Assembly (NCBI RefSeq): GCF_003412455.1
Contig: NZ_QTJU01000008.1
Coordinates: forward strand, 62,001-126,000
Source of the DNA: Deminuibacter soli
Lineage (GTDB): Bacteria; Bacteroidota; Bacteroidia; Chitinophagales; Chitinophagaceae
Length of the DNA stretch: 64,000 bases
Direction: 5' to 3'
Shown: one piece after another, positions 52,604 through 62,129 of the stretch
How positions within the stretch are numbered: position 1 is the first letter of the stretch
Layout of the letters: the number at the start of each line of letters is the position of its first letter
Notes under the pieces: model-generated
Database searches by the model: none
Seen by the model: only the letters and a program-made list of their open reading frames with translations
What the model was told of the DNA's origin: nothing
Translations under genes and position numbers: made by a program

Positions 52604-53251
52604 ATGAATATGAGGATCTTTACCTTCTATTGCTGCCTGCTGTTAATCTTCTCCTGCACCGGAGGACTAACTAAAAACACCATAGTATACCAAAACGACT
52701 TTGAACAGGGTAAAGGAATTGGTATAGAGCTCCAGAATTATGATGGCAGCATGTTCAGAACAGAAGACAAAGTATTTACGTTTAACGGATCGAAAGTGCT
52801 TGGCCGGATGAATAATACTGCATTAACATTAAATCTAAAGCAGCTGCCGGAACATACTTACCTGCGAATTATGTTCGACCTGTACATACACGACCGGTGG
52901 GAAGGCAATACTGTACCCAATAGTGCAGGTTCTGATATCTGGAATCTCAAGGGAGAAGGTAATTATATAATAAGCACCACTTTTTCCAATGTTGACCACC
53001 TGAACCAGGCTTTCCCGTACTATTTTGGCAGTGGAGTTAGCCCTGCACGTGGCGGTTCGCAGGATACGCTGTTCCCGGGCGTTTGCGCTTCCCAGACATT
53101 ACCCAATGGCACCACCTTATATAAAATGCAGTATACCATTACACATTCTGCTGCTACTTTCACCCTTAGTTGCAACGATGCCCTGCAAGGCAGCCTCTGC
53201 GATAAAAGCTGGTCGATTGATAACTTGGTGATTTCTGTTTTGAACAACTAG
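52604..53251 (+). CDS. Hypothetical lipoprotein at the head of the polysaccharide cluster
   Basis: Not recognised. About 215 aa from the ATG at 52604 (an in-frame TTG at 52562 would place extra residues before the signal peptide). A short N-terminal hydrophobic stretch ends in the lipobox LIFSC, so it is probably lipid-anchored. The rest is beta-rich with regular hydrophobic strands (VYQNDFEQGKGIG, YLRIMFDLYIHDRWEG, WSIDNLVISVLN), resembling jelly-roll/concanavalin-type carbohydrate-binding folds. Ends 10 bases before the flippase gene, hence part of that operon. Function unknown. Confidence 0.6.
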   Translation: MNMRIFTFYCCLLLIFSCTGGLTKNTIVYQNDFEQGKGIGIELQNYDGSMFRTEDKVFTFNGSKVLGRMNNTALTLNLKQLPEHTYLRIMFDLYIHDRWEGNTVPNSAGSDIWNLKGEGNYIISTTFSNVDHLNQAFPYYFGSGVSPARGGSQDTLFPGVCASQTLPNGTTLYKMQYTITHSAATFTLSCNDALQGSLCDKSWSIDNLVISVLNN

Positions 53252-53261
53252 TAAACCTATT

Positions 53262-54698
53262 ATGGCTGACCCTGTCAAGAAGAATTATATTTATAATCTT
53301 ATCCTTTCGCTGGTTAATATTCTTTTCCCGATAGTAACTTTTCCTTATGCGTCGCATCTTTTGGGCCCGGAAGGCATTGGTAAAGTACAGTTTGTAAGCT
53401 CTTTTGCCCAGTATTTTTCAATGATAGCTGCCCTGGGCATCCCGATTTATGGCGTAAAGGAAATTGCCGCCACCCGCAGTCAGCCACATAAAATGCAAAT
53501 CGTGTATTCAGAGCTTACACTGGTTTATTTTATTGCCAGCATAATATGCACCCTGCTTTACTTCATCATCATCTACAGCTTTCCCTATTTTAAAAACGAT
53601 TTACACCTGTATCAATACGCCGTGCTTATTATTATTCTGGCTTTTACGGCGGCAGACTGGTATTATTCGGGCATCGAAGAGTTCCGGGCTATTACTTTAC
53701 GGTCGGCTTTTATAAAACTGCTTTCGCTTATCGCATTGTTCCTGTTTGTGAAAACGCCTGCTGATTACTTTAATTACCTGCTTATTACTATCTTTTCAAT
53801 TGTAGGCAACAACATCATTAGCTTTTTCTATACATTCAGAAGCGTTTCCTTTACCACCCACAACCTGTACCCGCTGCGGCATTTAAAGCTGCTGCTGTAT
53901 ATTTTCAGCACCACAGCCGCTGCCAGCCTGTACACGGTGTGGGATACTGTATTATTGGGGTTTTTGTCAGATGATACTGCCGTTGGTTTGTATACAGCTG
54001 CTGTTAAGCTGGCCAAAATAACATTGTACTTTGTTACTTCGCTCGGTGTGGTGCTGATACCTAAAATCAGTTTGCATTTTGCGCAGCATAATATGAACGA
54101 AGTGCAAAAGCTCCTGAACAAGTCGTTTAACTTCGTTATTTTTTTTTCGATCCCCATCCTGGCAGGACTGGTGTTGCTGGCTCCTGAATTCCTGGTTGTA
54201 TTTTCCGGGCGCCGCTTTCTGCCGGCCACCTTTGCCATGCAATTGCTATCACCGCTTCCTGTTTTTATTGGGTTGGGCCATTTATTCCTTTTCCAGATAT
54301 TAATACCGGGCAATAAAAGCAAGGAAATGATTGTTGCAGTGCTGGGTGGTGTTGCGGTAAGCATAGGTGCCAACTTTTTACTGGTACCGCATTTCAGGGA
54401 AACAGGCGGCGCCATTGCCAATGTGCTGGCCGAATGCATGGTAACCTGGCTTTACTGGCGCGCTGTAAAAAAACACTACACTTTTACCTACAACTGGATA
54501 CTATTGCTTAAAGCAGCAGCATGCTGTATCCCTTTCATTGCTGTAACCTGGGGTGTTCACCTGCTTCATTTGTCCCCGGTACAGGTATTGCTTGTTACTG
54601 TAGCCATGTGCGCCATAATTTATGGCCTGCTGCAAATGGTGCTGTTTAGAAACGAACTGGTAGTGCAGGCGTTTACGTATGTTTACAAAAAATTCTGA
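53262..54698 (+). CDS. Polysaccharide flippase (Wzx/RfbX-type, MOP superfamily)
   Basis: Integral membrane protein of 478 aa with about 12-14 hydrophobic segments. It begins KNYIYNLILSLVNILFPIVTFPYAS, then HLLGPEGIGKVQFVSSFAQYF, which is the oligosaccharide-flippase start. Moves lipid-linked repeat units to the periplasmic side. It overlaps the next glycosyltransferase gene by 20 bases. With the polymerase gene at 57592 it indicates a Wzx/Wzy-dependent surface polysaccharide. Confidence 0.93.
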   Translation: MADPVKKNYIYNLILSLVNILFPIVTFPYASHLLGPEGIGKVQFVSSFAQYFSMIAALGIPIYGVKEIAATRSQPHKMQIVYSELTLVYFIASIICTLLYFIIIYSFPYFKNDLHLYQYAVLIIILAFTAADWYYSGIEEFRAITLRSAFIKLLSLIALFLFVKTPADYFNYLLITIFSIVGNNIISFFYTFRSVSFTTHNLYPLRHLKLLLYIFSTTAAASLYTVWDTVLLGFLSDDTAVGLYTAAVKLAKITLYFVTSLGVVLIPKISLHFAQHNMNEVQKLLNKSFNFVIFFSIPILAGLVLLAPEFLVVFSGRRFLPATFAMQLLSPLPVFIGLGHLFLFQILIPGNKSKEMIVAVLGGVAVSIGANFLLVPHFRETGGAIANVLAECMVTWLYWRAVKKHYTFTYNWILLLKAAACCIPFIAVTWGVHLLHLSPVQVLLVTVAMCAIIYGLLQMVLFRNELVVQAFTYVYKKF

Positions 54699-55629
54699 TT
54701 TGTTGACTGCCGCAGCTAACACCATACCCATACAAGGCATATCTGTTGTGATGGCGACCTGTAATGGCGCCACCTACCTGCGGCAACAGCTAGATTCCAT
54801 ACTGGCGCAAACCCTGCAGCCGGCAGAAATTATTGTATACGATGACAGCTCTACCGATGAAACCCTGCAGATACTCGAAACCTACCGCGAACAAGGGTTG
54901 CTGCAATATTTTACAAATACGGTAAGACTGGGGGTTATCGGTAATTTCCAGCGTGCTGCGGCGGCAGCAAAACCCAACAATTATATCGCTTTTGCCGACC
55001 AGGATGATATATGGCTGCCTGATAAACTTGAAAAAGCCCTGCACGCCATGCCTGCCAATAATCTGCAGCCATGCCTGGTATACAGCAACCTGTTGCTGAT
55101 AGATGCTGAAGGCAAACAATTGCCGGGTACTGCCTGGGAAGTGTTTGGCTATCATAAATACCGCCACTGCCTGCATACATTCTTATTTGCTAATTTCGTT
55201 TTCGGTTGCACCACATTAATAAATTCAACTATGCGTGAATTCCTGATGGAAATGCCCTATAAAGGCAAACTCAATCACGATGCCTGGCTGGCGCTGACCG
55301 CCTTCAGCCTGGGAAATGCAATAGGTATAACAGAGCCACTAATAGCCTACCGAAAACACGCCAGCAATGTTACTTTTGACAACTCGCAAAAGAAAAGCAT
55401 GATTGCACGCATTGGCCGCAACATCAGATGGTTACTGGGCACTAACGACCCGTTGAAAGAATATATTTCCATGGTAACGCTTTTTTATAATACCTATCAA
55501 AAACAGTTACCCCCGCATGTTCAGCGCGTATTACGCCGTTACCTGAAACTAAACGGCAAACCGTTTATCGTAAAGCGTATTGCACTGGAATTCTTTTTTG
55601 CCGGCAAATGGCAGGGAAGATGGCGCTAA
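54679..55629 (+). CDS. Family 2 glycosyltransferase
   Basis: Inverting GT-A transferase of the rhamnosyl/alpha-sugar type. Motifs: ISVVMATCNGATYLRQQLDS (21-40), DDSSTDETLQIL, FADQDDIWLPDKLEKA (metal-binding D-x-D region), then HDAWLALTAF with the catalytic-base Asp. 316 aa. Overlaps the flippase end by 20 bases. Acceptor and sugar unknown. Confidence 0.9.
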   Translation: MFTKNSDLLTAAANTIPIQGISVVMATCNGATYLRQQLDSILAQTLQPAEIIVYDDSSTDETLQILETYREQGLLQYFTNTVRLGVIGNFQRAAAAAKPNNYIAFADQDDIWLPDKLEKALHAMPANNLQPCLVYSNLLLIDAEGKQLPGTAWEVFGYHKYRHCLHTFLFANFVFGCTTLINSTMREFLMEMPYKGKLNHDAWLALTAFSLGNAIGITEPLIAYRKHASNVTFDNSQKKSMIARIGRNIRWLLGTNDPLKEYISMVTLFYNTYQKQLPPHVQRVLRRYLKLNGKPFIVKRIALEFFFAGKWQGRWR

Positions 55630-55660
55630 AACTATTACCGTATTGAAAAATAACCTATAA

Positions 55661-56626
55661 ATGTCGTATTTAGCATTTGAGCCTTTTGTGATGTGTGTGG
55701 TGTGTAAAAGCAGTTTAACTTCTGCAGCTTCTTTTTTTCAATGTGTAAACCCGGCTTGCGGATGCAGGTACCCTGTGGTAAATGGCGTGCCTGTACTGAT
55801 CAATCCCGCCAGTGAAACATTTCAGCAAACAGATTTCCTGAGCGGCGAAGCACCGGATATTTTTTTTAAAGCATACAAAAGTCCGCTCCGGAAATTCCTG
55901 AAAAAAGTACAGCCCGATATTACCCTTAACCGGGCAAGCAAAAAAAACTACAGTCTCCTTGCCGCTTCACTTAAACATAAAACCGAAGTACGCATACTGA
56001 TAGTGGGTGGCAGCATCGACGGCAATGGTATTCAGTTCCTGAAAAACGAACTTGGCAAGGATACCGTACTTGTTGAATCGGATGTAGCGCATGGCCCCAA
56101 TACCAATGTTATACTGGATGCCCACAATATTCCTTTTAAAGAAAACACATTCGACCTGGTAATAGCACAGGCCGTTCTGGAGCATGTGTTAGACCCATTT
56201 TTGTGTGTTAAAGAAATTTACAGGGTATTGAAACCCGGTGGACAGGTGTATGCCGAAACGCCTTTTATGCAACAGGTGCATGGCGGGCAGTACGATTTTC
56301 ACCGGTTCACCTTTTTGGGACATCGCAGGCTTTTCAGGCATTTCAAACAATCCGGCGCGGGGCTGGTAGCCGGTGCAGGCTCTGCGGCCGCATGGTCGCT
56401 GCGCTATTTTATCACCAGCTTCGCCCCTACCAAAACCGTAGACAAGGCAATGAGCTACGGTGTAAATTTCCTGGTATTCTGGCTGAAATATTTTGATTAT
56501 ATCCTGGGCCAGTCCAAAGGCTCGTATGATGCAGCATGCGCATATTATTTTCTTGGCACAAAAGAAGAAGGTTATACGCTAAGTGATAAAGAATTGCTTT
56601 TGCTGTACAAAGGCTTCAGGTATTAA
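55661..56626 (+). CDS. SAM-dependent methyltransferase with N-terminal zinc-ribbon-like segment
   Basis: 321 aa. The N-terminus has four cysteines (CVVCK, CVNPACGCRYPV) like Trm112/zinc-ribbon pieces. The class I methyltransferase domain follows: ILIVGGSIDGNG (motif I), DLVIAQAVLEHVLDP (motif IV) and EIYRVLKPGGQVYAETPF (motif VI). The C-terminal half contains extra hydrophobic helices. Probably methylates a sugar or lipid carrier intermediate, judging by the neighbours; the target is not readable from sequence. Confidence 0.85.
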   Translation: MSYLAFEPFVMCVVCKSSLTSAASFFQCVNPACGCRYPVVNGVPVLINPASETFQQTDFLSGEAPDIFFKAYKSPLRKFLKKVQPDITLNRASKKNYSLLAASLKHKTEVRILIVGGSIDGNGIQFLKNELGKDTVLVESDVAHGPNTNVILDAHNIPFKENTFDLVIAQAVLEHVLDPFLCVKEIYRVLKPGGQVYAETPFMQQVHGGQYDFHRFTFLGHRRLFRHFKQSGAGLVAGAGSAAAWSLRYFITSFAPTKTVDKAMSYGVNFLVFWLKYFDYILGQSKGSYDAACAYYFLGTKEEGYTLSDKELLLLYKGFRY

Positions 56627-56638
56627 TTCATAACCGGC

Positions 56639-57562
56639 ATGCAGCAAAAAGTAGCTATCATACTCGTAAACTGGAATGGATTTGCTTATACCAGCAACTG
56701 CATTGCATCTTTACGCAACCTGACGTACCGCGCATTCGATATTATTGTAGTAGACAATGCTTCGCCCGATGGTTCGGGCAGGCAGCTAAAAGAAGCCCAC
56801 CAGGATATTATTTTGCTGCAATCGGCCACTAATACCGGTTTTTCGGGCGGCAATAATATCGGCATCCGTTATTCGCTGGCTCATCAATATACCCATACGC
56901 TTTTACTAAACAACGATACCCTTGCCGAACCAGGCTTTTTATCTGCCCTGATGAATTACTTGAACAGCCATCCCGGTACCGGTGCAGTTCAGCCGCTCAT
57001 TTATTTTAACCACAACCGCAGCCTGGTATGGAATGGCGGCTCGTATTTTAACAAGATATGGGGTTATACCTCTGTGCCCGGCCATAACAAACCTGTGCAG
57101 GCTGTGCATCTGCAAACAAAGCAGGTACACTGGATTACCGGTTGCGCGCTGCTGATTCGCAATACTGTTTTACAGCAAACCGGTTTGCTGGCCGGCAATA
57201 TGTTTATGTACAGCGAAGATGTGGATTTTTCTTTCAGGATACGGAAACTGGGTTACCAGCTTGCCTATGTGCCCAACGCAGTAATTTACCATATCGCCGG
57301 CATGTCTAACAAAAAGGAAAAGAAAGATGCAGAAGGTTTTATCAATGCATCTGTACACTATTATAACCAGCGCAACCGCATCTGGATACTGAAAAAGTAT
57401 GTGCCGCTGCCATTTGCGCCCACTGCACTGCTGTTTAATTTTTTTTACATAACAGGTGTAATGAGCTATTTTGTGGCTCGTTTTCGTTTCGCCAAATTGC
57501 GTGCAACCTGCCGTGCAGTCAAAGACGGGCTGCTGTATGGCATAAAATATACTAATGACTAA
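56639..57562 (+). CDS. Family 2 glycosyltransferase (rhamnosyltransferase-like)
   Basis: GT-A fold enzyme, 307 aa. Begins VAIILVNWNGFAYTSNCIAS (4-23), with IIVVDNASPDGS, TGFSGGNNIGIRY, LLLNNDT and the late motif GNMFMYSEDVDFSFRIRKLGY, which is typical of WbbL-like rhamnosyltransferases. A hydrophobic segment near the C-terminus (about 262-285) may anchor it. It starts 12 bases after the methyltransferase gene. Confidence 0.9.
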   Translation: MQQKVAIILVNWNGFAYTSNCIASLRNLTYRAFDIIVVDNASPDGSGRQLKEAHQDIILLQSATNTGFSGGNNIGIRYSLAHQYTHTLLLNNDTLAEPGFLSALMNYLNSHPGTGAVQPLIYFNHNRSLVWNGGSYFNKIWGYTSVPGHNKPVQAVHLQTKQVHWITGCALLIRNTVLQQTGLLAGNMFMYSEDVDFSFRIRKLGYQLAYVPNAVIYHIAGMSNKKEKKDAEGFINASVHYYNQRNRIWILKKYVPLPFAPTALLFNFFYITGVMSYFVARFRFAKLRATCRAVKDGLLYGIKYTND

Positions 57563-57591
57563 GACAGAGACACGATAACCAACATCTTACA

Positions 57592-59016
57592 ATGTTCCTG
57601 ATTTTTCCAGTAATATATGTGTCGTTATTCTTCATTGCACTCTACCATATTTTGCATGGCAGGGTACACAAAATGCTGCTCTTTATCATCTTCGGGCTTC
57701 CCATTTACATTACTACGATGTCTGTTACATTAATGTATGGATACGGCAAATATATTCCCATACTGCAGGCTTTTAAAGAGCTTACTATATTAATTGCACT
57801 GGCCACTATTATTTTTTCTGTTCACCGCGCGGTAAAGCTCGATAAAATTGACAAACTGGTGCTGGCTTATGCAGCTTACAGCATGTTGTACGTGGTATTA
57901 CCTGTGGGCAATTTCCCACTGTACGAAAAGCTGCTGGCCTTTAAAACACTGTCTTTTTTCCCATTCATTTATTTTGCCGGCCGGCTTATCCGCGTCGCTT
58001 CTGTAAACATTACAGAATACTTTCATTATATATGTCTGGTGACCATTGCAGCAGCCATTGTACTGGTATTTGAGGTAGTACCCTATACGCATCTTCAAAC
58101 CGTTACAGGCTATGCCGATTTCAACTACTACTTTTACGACCTGAAGCCCGCAGGCAACTATGGCCTTACCTGGACTTTTGAAATTGAAAACGGCCTTAAA
58201 CGTTTTGCCAGTTTTTTTGCCAACCCGCTGGAGCATGCGGCTTCAAACCTCATTACACTGTCTGCATTAATAGCGCTTGCTGTAATAAACAAACGCATTG
58301 TATTAACCCGCCTGCTTGTTGTTGCGTTTGCTGCTACAGTATTTTCCGTCATTTTTGCGCTGTCAAGGGCATCCCTGGCCAGCTTCTTTTCTATCCCCTA
58401 TGCCTATGCCTGGCTGGCCGGTAAAAAGCGCTGGCTGAAAATAATTCACTACGGTGCAGCTGTGGGTGTACTGCTTTTCCTGTTATTGTTAAAGGGAGAT
58501 TTATACGATTTTATTATCAATAGTATCGATTTCAGCAATTCGTCCAGCGTGGCGCATCTTATTGAGTGGCAAAATGGTCTTGATGCCATTATTCAACACC
58601 CGCTTGGCCTGGGCCTTGGATCTTCGGGCCGCACCGCAGCTACTGCCGGTTTGAGCGTTGGCGGCGAAAGCCAGTTTATTATTTTATCGGTACAGATTGG
58701 GCTGATTGGTTTATTCCTGTACCTGATGATATACTTTAATATTATTATCACCGCTGCACGCATGTATAAAAGTCCCGGCGGTAAGATACATAAAACGGCA
58801 GTGTTTGTTTTTCTGTTGAAAATTAGTTTGTTTATACCACTTTTTACCGCTGAAGCTGAATCTTACCTGTATATCAGTTATATTGGGTGGTTCTTCTCGG
58901 GCTTTTTGGTTAATTTAAAGATGCAAGCCAATGATTATAGGAATAGATATCCGGGATTTGAAGCTGGCCGAAACAGGTCAGAGGACAACATTGGAAGAGA
59001 CGTGCAGGCAATTTAA
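57592..59016 (+). CDS. O-antigen polymerase/ligase-like membrane protein (Wzy type)
   Basis: 474 aa with about 11-12 hydrophobic segments and a large periplasmic loop. The late motif IQHPLGLGLGSSGRTAA with VGGESQFIILSVQIGLIGLF is the Wzy_C/O-antigen ligase signature. In a cluster with a flippase it is most likely the polymerase of repeat units; WaaL-type ligase is the alternative. Its C-terminal end overlaps the next glycosyltransferase by 86 bases, an unusually long overlap. Confidence 0.88.
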   Translation: MFLIFPVIYVSLFFIALYHILHGRVHKMLLFIIFGLPIYITTMSVTLMYGYGKYIPILQAFKELTILIALATIIFSVHRAVKLDKIDKLVLAYAAYSMLYVVLPVGNFPLYEKLLAFKTLSFFPFIYFAGRLIRVASVNITEYFHYICLVTIAAAIVLVFEVVPYTHLQTVTGYADFNYYFYDLKPAGNYGLTWTFEIENGLKRFASFFANPLEHAASNLITLSALIALAVINKRIVLTRLLVVAFAATVFSVIFALSRASLASFFSIPYAYAWLAGKKRWLKIIHYGAAVGVLLFLLLLKGDLYDFIINSIDFSNSSSVAHLIEWQNGLDAIIQHPLGLGLGSSGRTAATAGLSVGGESQFIILSVQIGLIGLFLYLMIYFNIIITAARMYKSPGGKIHKTAVFVFLLKISLFIPLFTAEAESYLYISYIGWFFSGFLVNLKMQANDYRNRYPGFEAGRNRSEDNIGRDVQAI

Positions 59017-60046
59017 ATCGGGCGCTTACTCCAATCATACTTTTCACTTTTTCGACACCTCGTTACCGGTATATTCGGGGCGCAACAAGGCGCTGCTGCT
59101 GCTGTCGCATCTGCAAATGCAGTTTTGGAAACAGGTAACACTTCCGTTTAAAGCCTGGCGAAAAAAATGTGATATTCTTTTCTGTAACGATTATTTCACA
59201 CCATTGGTAACCCCGGGATTTAAAACCGTTCAGGTTTTTCACGATGCATTTTTTTTCGAATACCCGCAACATTACAACCGTATTTGGCTGGTCATGTTTA
59301 AACTACTTGCCCTGCCGGCCGCCAGGCGTTGTAAGTACGTGGTAGTGCCCACCAATTATGCCCGTGAACGGGTGCATCATTTTACCCGTATACCCAAAGA
59401 AAAACTGGTGACCATTTTTGAAGGCCCCAAAACCTTTCCGGTTACCGATACAGCTACCGCATTACCTGCCCAATTACAGGGTGCGCAAAACTGCCGTTAC
59501 ATTTTGCATGTAGGGGTAATGGAAAAACGTAAAAACCTGCCGGCGCTTATAAAGGCTTACAAAATGCTGCTTAATGAAGGTTATACCGGCTACAAACTGG
59601 TACTTGTTGGCAAAGGCAGCGGAAAAACACACTCCGACAGTGCCGGCGAAGTGGCAGAACTGATTAAAATATTGCAACTGGAGCAACATGTGCTGGTTCC
59701 CGGTTATCTCACAAATGAAGAGCTGGCACATGCCTATGCACATGCAGACATGTATGTTTTTCCTTCTGTAAACGAAGGTTTCGGTATTCCCGTATTAGAA
59801 GCATTCAGGTTTAACCTGCCGGTACTGGTTGCCAACAATACCTGCCTGCCTGAAGTAGGAGGCGATGCTGTACTCACATTCAACCCTTTTGACGAAAAGG
59901 ATATCTGTAATAAAATAAAACTGGTAATAGACACACCTGCCCTGAAAGAACAATTACAATTAAAAGGTAAAGAAAGACTGGCATTGTTTTCATGGGAGAA
60001 AGCCGCTGCCGAATTATTTGAAGTGTTTAAAATGGCAGTGGCATGA
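58931..60046 (+). CDS. Family 4 glycosyltransferase (mannosyltransferase-like)
   Basis: GT-B transferase of 371 aa. N-terminal domain begins MIIGIDIRDLKLAETGQ; the C-terminal nucleotide-sugar domain has ILHVGVMEKRKNLPALIKAY, LVPGYLTNEELAHAYAHADM and the E-x7-E motif in FPSVNEGFGIPVLEAF. Start chosen at 58931 because the first strand lies there, despite the 86-base overlap with the polymerase gene. Its stop overlaps the next start by four bases. Confidence 0.9.
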   Translation: MIIGIDIRDLKLAETGQRTTLEETCRQFKSGAYSNHTFHFFDTSLPVYSGRNKALLLLSHLQMQFWKQVTLPFKAWRKKCDILFCNDYFTPLVTPGFKTVQVFHDAFFFEYPQHYNRIWLVMFKLLALPAARRCKYVVVPTNYARERVHHFTRIPKEKLVTIFEGPKTFPVTDTATALPAQLQGAQNCRYILHVGVMEKRKNLPALIKAYKMLLNEGYTGYKLVLVGKGSGKTHSDSAGEVAELIKILQLEQHVLVPGYLTNEELAHAYAHADMYVFPSVNEGFGIPVLEAFRFNLPVLVANNTCLPEVGGDAVLTFNPFDEKDICNKIKLVIDTPALKEQLQLKGKERLALFSWEKAAAELFEVFKMAVA

Positions 60047-61125
60047 AACTACTGATTATCGGACAAATCCCTCCGCCTTACGGAGGTCAGAGCATTAACA
60101 TCGAAAAAATGATGCGCTGCCTGGAGCAGAATCGCTTCAATTTTCGCTTTGTACGCATGGATTTCAGCGAGACAACGCATAACATGGGTATCTTTACCCC
60201 CAGGAAACTGGCGAAACTGGTCGCTGTTTTTTGCAAAATAATTGTTCAGCTCATCGTATACAGGCCAGGATTGGTGTATTATCCACCCGCAGGAAGAGGA
60301 AAGGCCGCCATGCTCAGGGATATAGCATTGCTACTACCTGTACGGCTGCTGGGCTTTAAAACGGTGTTTCATTACCATGCAGGCGGTATTTCAGAATTGT
60401 ATGCCGGTTTGCATCCATTACTTAAACCCTTTTACCGCCTGGCTTATTTTAAAAGCGATTATGCCATTTGCCTGAGTGAGTACGGGAAAAAAGACCCTGT
60501 ATTTTTAAAGGCAAAGCAAATCGTTGTTATCCCGTCGGGCGTGCAGGAGCCGGTTAGCCGCAGCGTGCGAAACGGAGTGCAGTCAAAGGAAGTGCTTTTT
60601 ATAGGCAAATGCAGTGAAAGTAAAGGCCTGCTCAGTTTCATCGAGGTAATCAGGGCATGCAGGGAAAAAGATGCAGCTATTACAGGCCTGGTAGTGGGTG
60701 AGTTAGGAGGTGAAAAAGAAAAGAACGCGGTTGAGCAAGCGATCAGTGATGGCATATTGCACTATGCAGGTGTTCAGCTGGGAGCAAACAAGGCTGCCTG
60801 TTTTAACAGGGCCGGCCTGTTATTGTTCCCCTCTTTTTTTGAAGCGGAAAACTTCCCTACGGTGATACTGGAAGCATTTTCCTACGGGATGCCGGTGGTA
60901 GCAAGCACCTGGCGGGGTATACCTGACCAGGTAATTGACGGGTACAACGGCTTTTTGCATAATTGGCATGATATTCAAGGAATGACAATATCAGTGCTTT
61001 CACTAATCGCTGATAATGAATTATACACGAAGCTGTCTGTCAACGCAAGAGAAACTTATGAAACAAAATATACACAGGCTATTTTCGAATCGTCTGTCAT
61101 TAAAAATTTTAATCAGTTTAAATGA
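60043..61125 (+). CDS. Family 4 glycosyltransferase
   Basis: GT-B transferase of 360 aa. Begins LLIIGQIPPPYGGQSINIEKM, a common GT4 N-terminus with the Gly-rich acceptor loop, and has FIGKCSESKGLLSFIEVIRA, LLLFPSFFEAENFPTVILEA (E-x7-E) and GMPVVASTWRGIPDQVIDG. Overlaps neighbours on both sides by four bases, so it is translationally coupled. Donor sugar unknown. Confidence 0.91.
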   Translation: MKLLIIGQIPPPYGGQSINIEKMMRCLEQNRFNFRFVRMDFSETTHNMGIFTPRKLAKLVAVFCKIIVQLIVYRPGLVYYPPAGRGKAAMLRDIALLLPVRLLGFKTVFHYHAGGISELYAGLHPLLKPFYRLAYFKSDYAICLSEYGKKDPVFLKAKQIVVIPSGVQEPVSRSVRNGVQSKEVLFIGKCSESKGLLSFIEVIRACREKDAAITGLVVGELGGEKEKNAVEQAISDGILHYAGVQLGANKAACFNRAGLLLFPSFFEAENFPTVILEAFSYGMPVVASTWRGIPDQVIDGYNGFLHNWHDIQGMTISVLSLIADNELYTKLSVNARETYETKYTQAIFESSVIKNFNQFK

Positions 61126-62114
61126 CTAAATTTTTAATAACCGGGGGCAATGGTTTCATTGGTACAAATTTTATTGAAATGCTCAGGTATGAGACTACGG
61201 AAGCGTACGCAGTTACCATAGTTGACATTCAGGCGCCCAAAATACCATTGAACAAAAATGAAACCTGGGTAAACGTAAATATACTAGACCGTCAGGCATT
61301 GGAAGCCGTATACCGGGAAAACCAGCCTGATATCGTTTTTCACCTTGCTGCAGAAACTGCCTGCCTGCCTCATATGACCCTGAGCGACTACCCGACCGTT
61401 ACTACGGGTTCGCAGCATGTATTTGAACTTTGCGAACAATTTAAAACAGGTTTTCTGGTGCACACTTCTACCCAGTTTGTACACCAGGGCAACGGGCAGC
61501 AGCCCGTTTCAGACATTGATTATGCCCCCCATACGGTGTACGGTGAAGCCAAGGTTATCGCAGAAAAACAGCTGCGTAACGGCAATTACAACTTTAACTG
61601 GAGCATCATACGCCCCACCAATGTATGGGGTCCCTGGCATTTACGTTATCCCTATGAATTCTGGAAAGTGCTGCGCAATGGCAAATATTTTCATCCGGGC
61701 CGCCAGCAGGTAATCCGTTCGTATGGCTTTGTAAACAATGTTTGTTTGCAGGTACTGGAGATTATAAAAAGAAAAAATGAAGCTGCCGTTTCCCGGCAAA
61801 CATTTTATGTGGGCGATGCTCCCATGAACCTGTTTGAATGGGTGAACGCCTTTTCAATAGCGATTAACCGTAAACCGGTAAGAGTTATACCTTCGGGCTG
61901 TATTTATGCGCTGGCAGTAGTAGGTAGTGGTTTGCAGCAATGTGGTATCAGCTTTCCTATTACCCTGTCAAGGTATAAAAGCATGACCCAGGAAAATCCT
62001 GCGCCGATGGAAAAAACGTTCAGTGTACTTGGCCAATCGAGATTTTCATTGCAGGAAGGTGTAAAAATAACAACAGACTGGCTGGTTCCTTTCTGGAATA
62101 AAGAAAAAATATAA
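61122..62114 (+). CDS. NAD-dependent sugar epimerase/dehydratase (extended SDR)
   Basis: 330 aa. Nucleotide-binding motif FLITGGNGFIGTNFIEML (4-21), then IVFHLAAET, the active-site strand LVHTSTQFVHQG and catalytic YGEAK (Y-x-x-x-K). The C-terminal half is long and less conserved, with a hydrophobic stretch around IYALAVVGSGLQQCGI, reminiscent of membrane-associated SDRs. The substrate is probably a nucleotide sugar, or a lipid-linked sugar given that stretch. Start overlaps the previous stop by four bases. Confidence 0.88.
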   Translation: MTKFLITGGNGFIGTNFIEMLRYETTEAYAVTIVDIQAPKIPLNKNETWVNVNILDRQALEAVYRENQPDIVFHLAAETACLPHMTLSDYPTVTTGSQHVFELCEQFKTGFLVHTSTQFVHQGNGQQPVSDIDYAPHTVYGEAKVIAEKQLRNGNYNFNWSIIRPTNVWGPWHLRYPYEFWKVLRNGKYFHPGRQQVIRSYGFVNNVCLQVLEIIKRKNEAAVSRQTFYVGDAPMNLFEWVNAFSIAINRKPVRVIPSGCIYALAVVGSGLQQCGISFPITLSRYKSMTQENPAPMEKTFSVLGQSRFSLQEGVKITTDWLVPFWNKEKI

Positions 62115-62129
62115 TTCAACACGCAGGCT

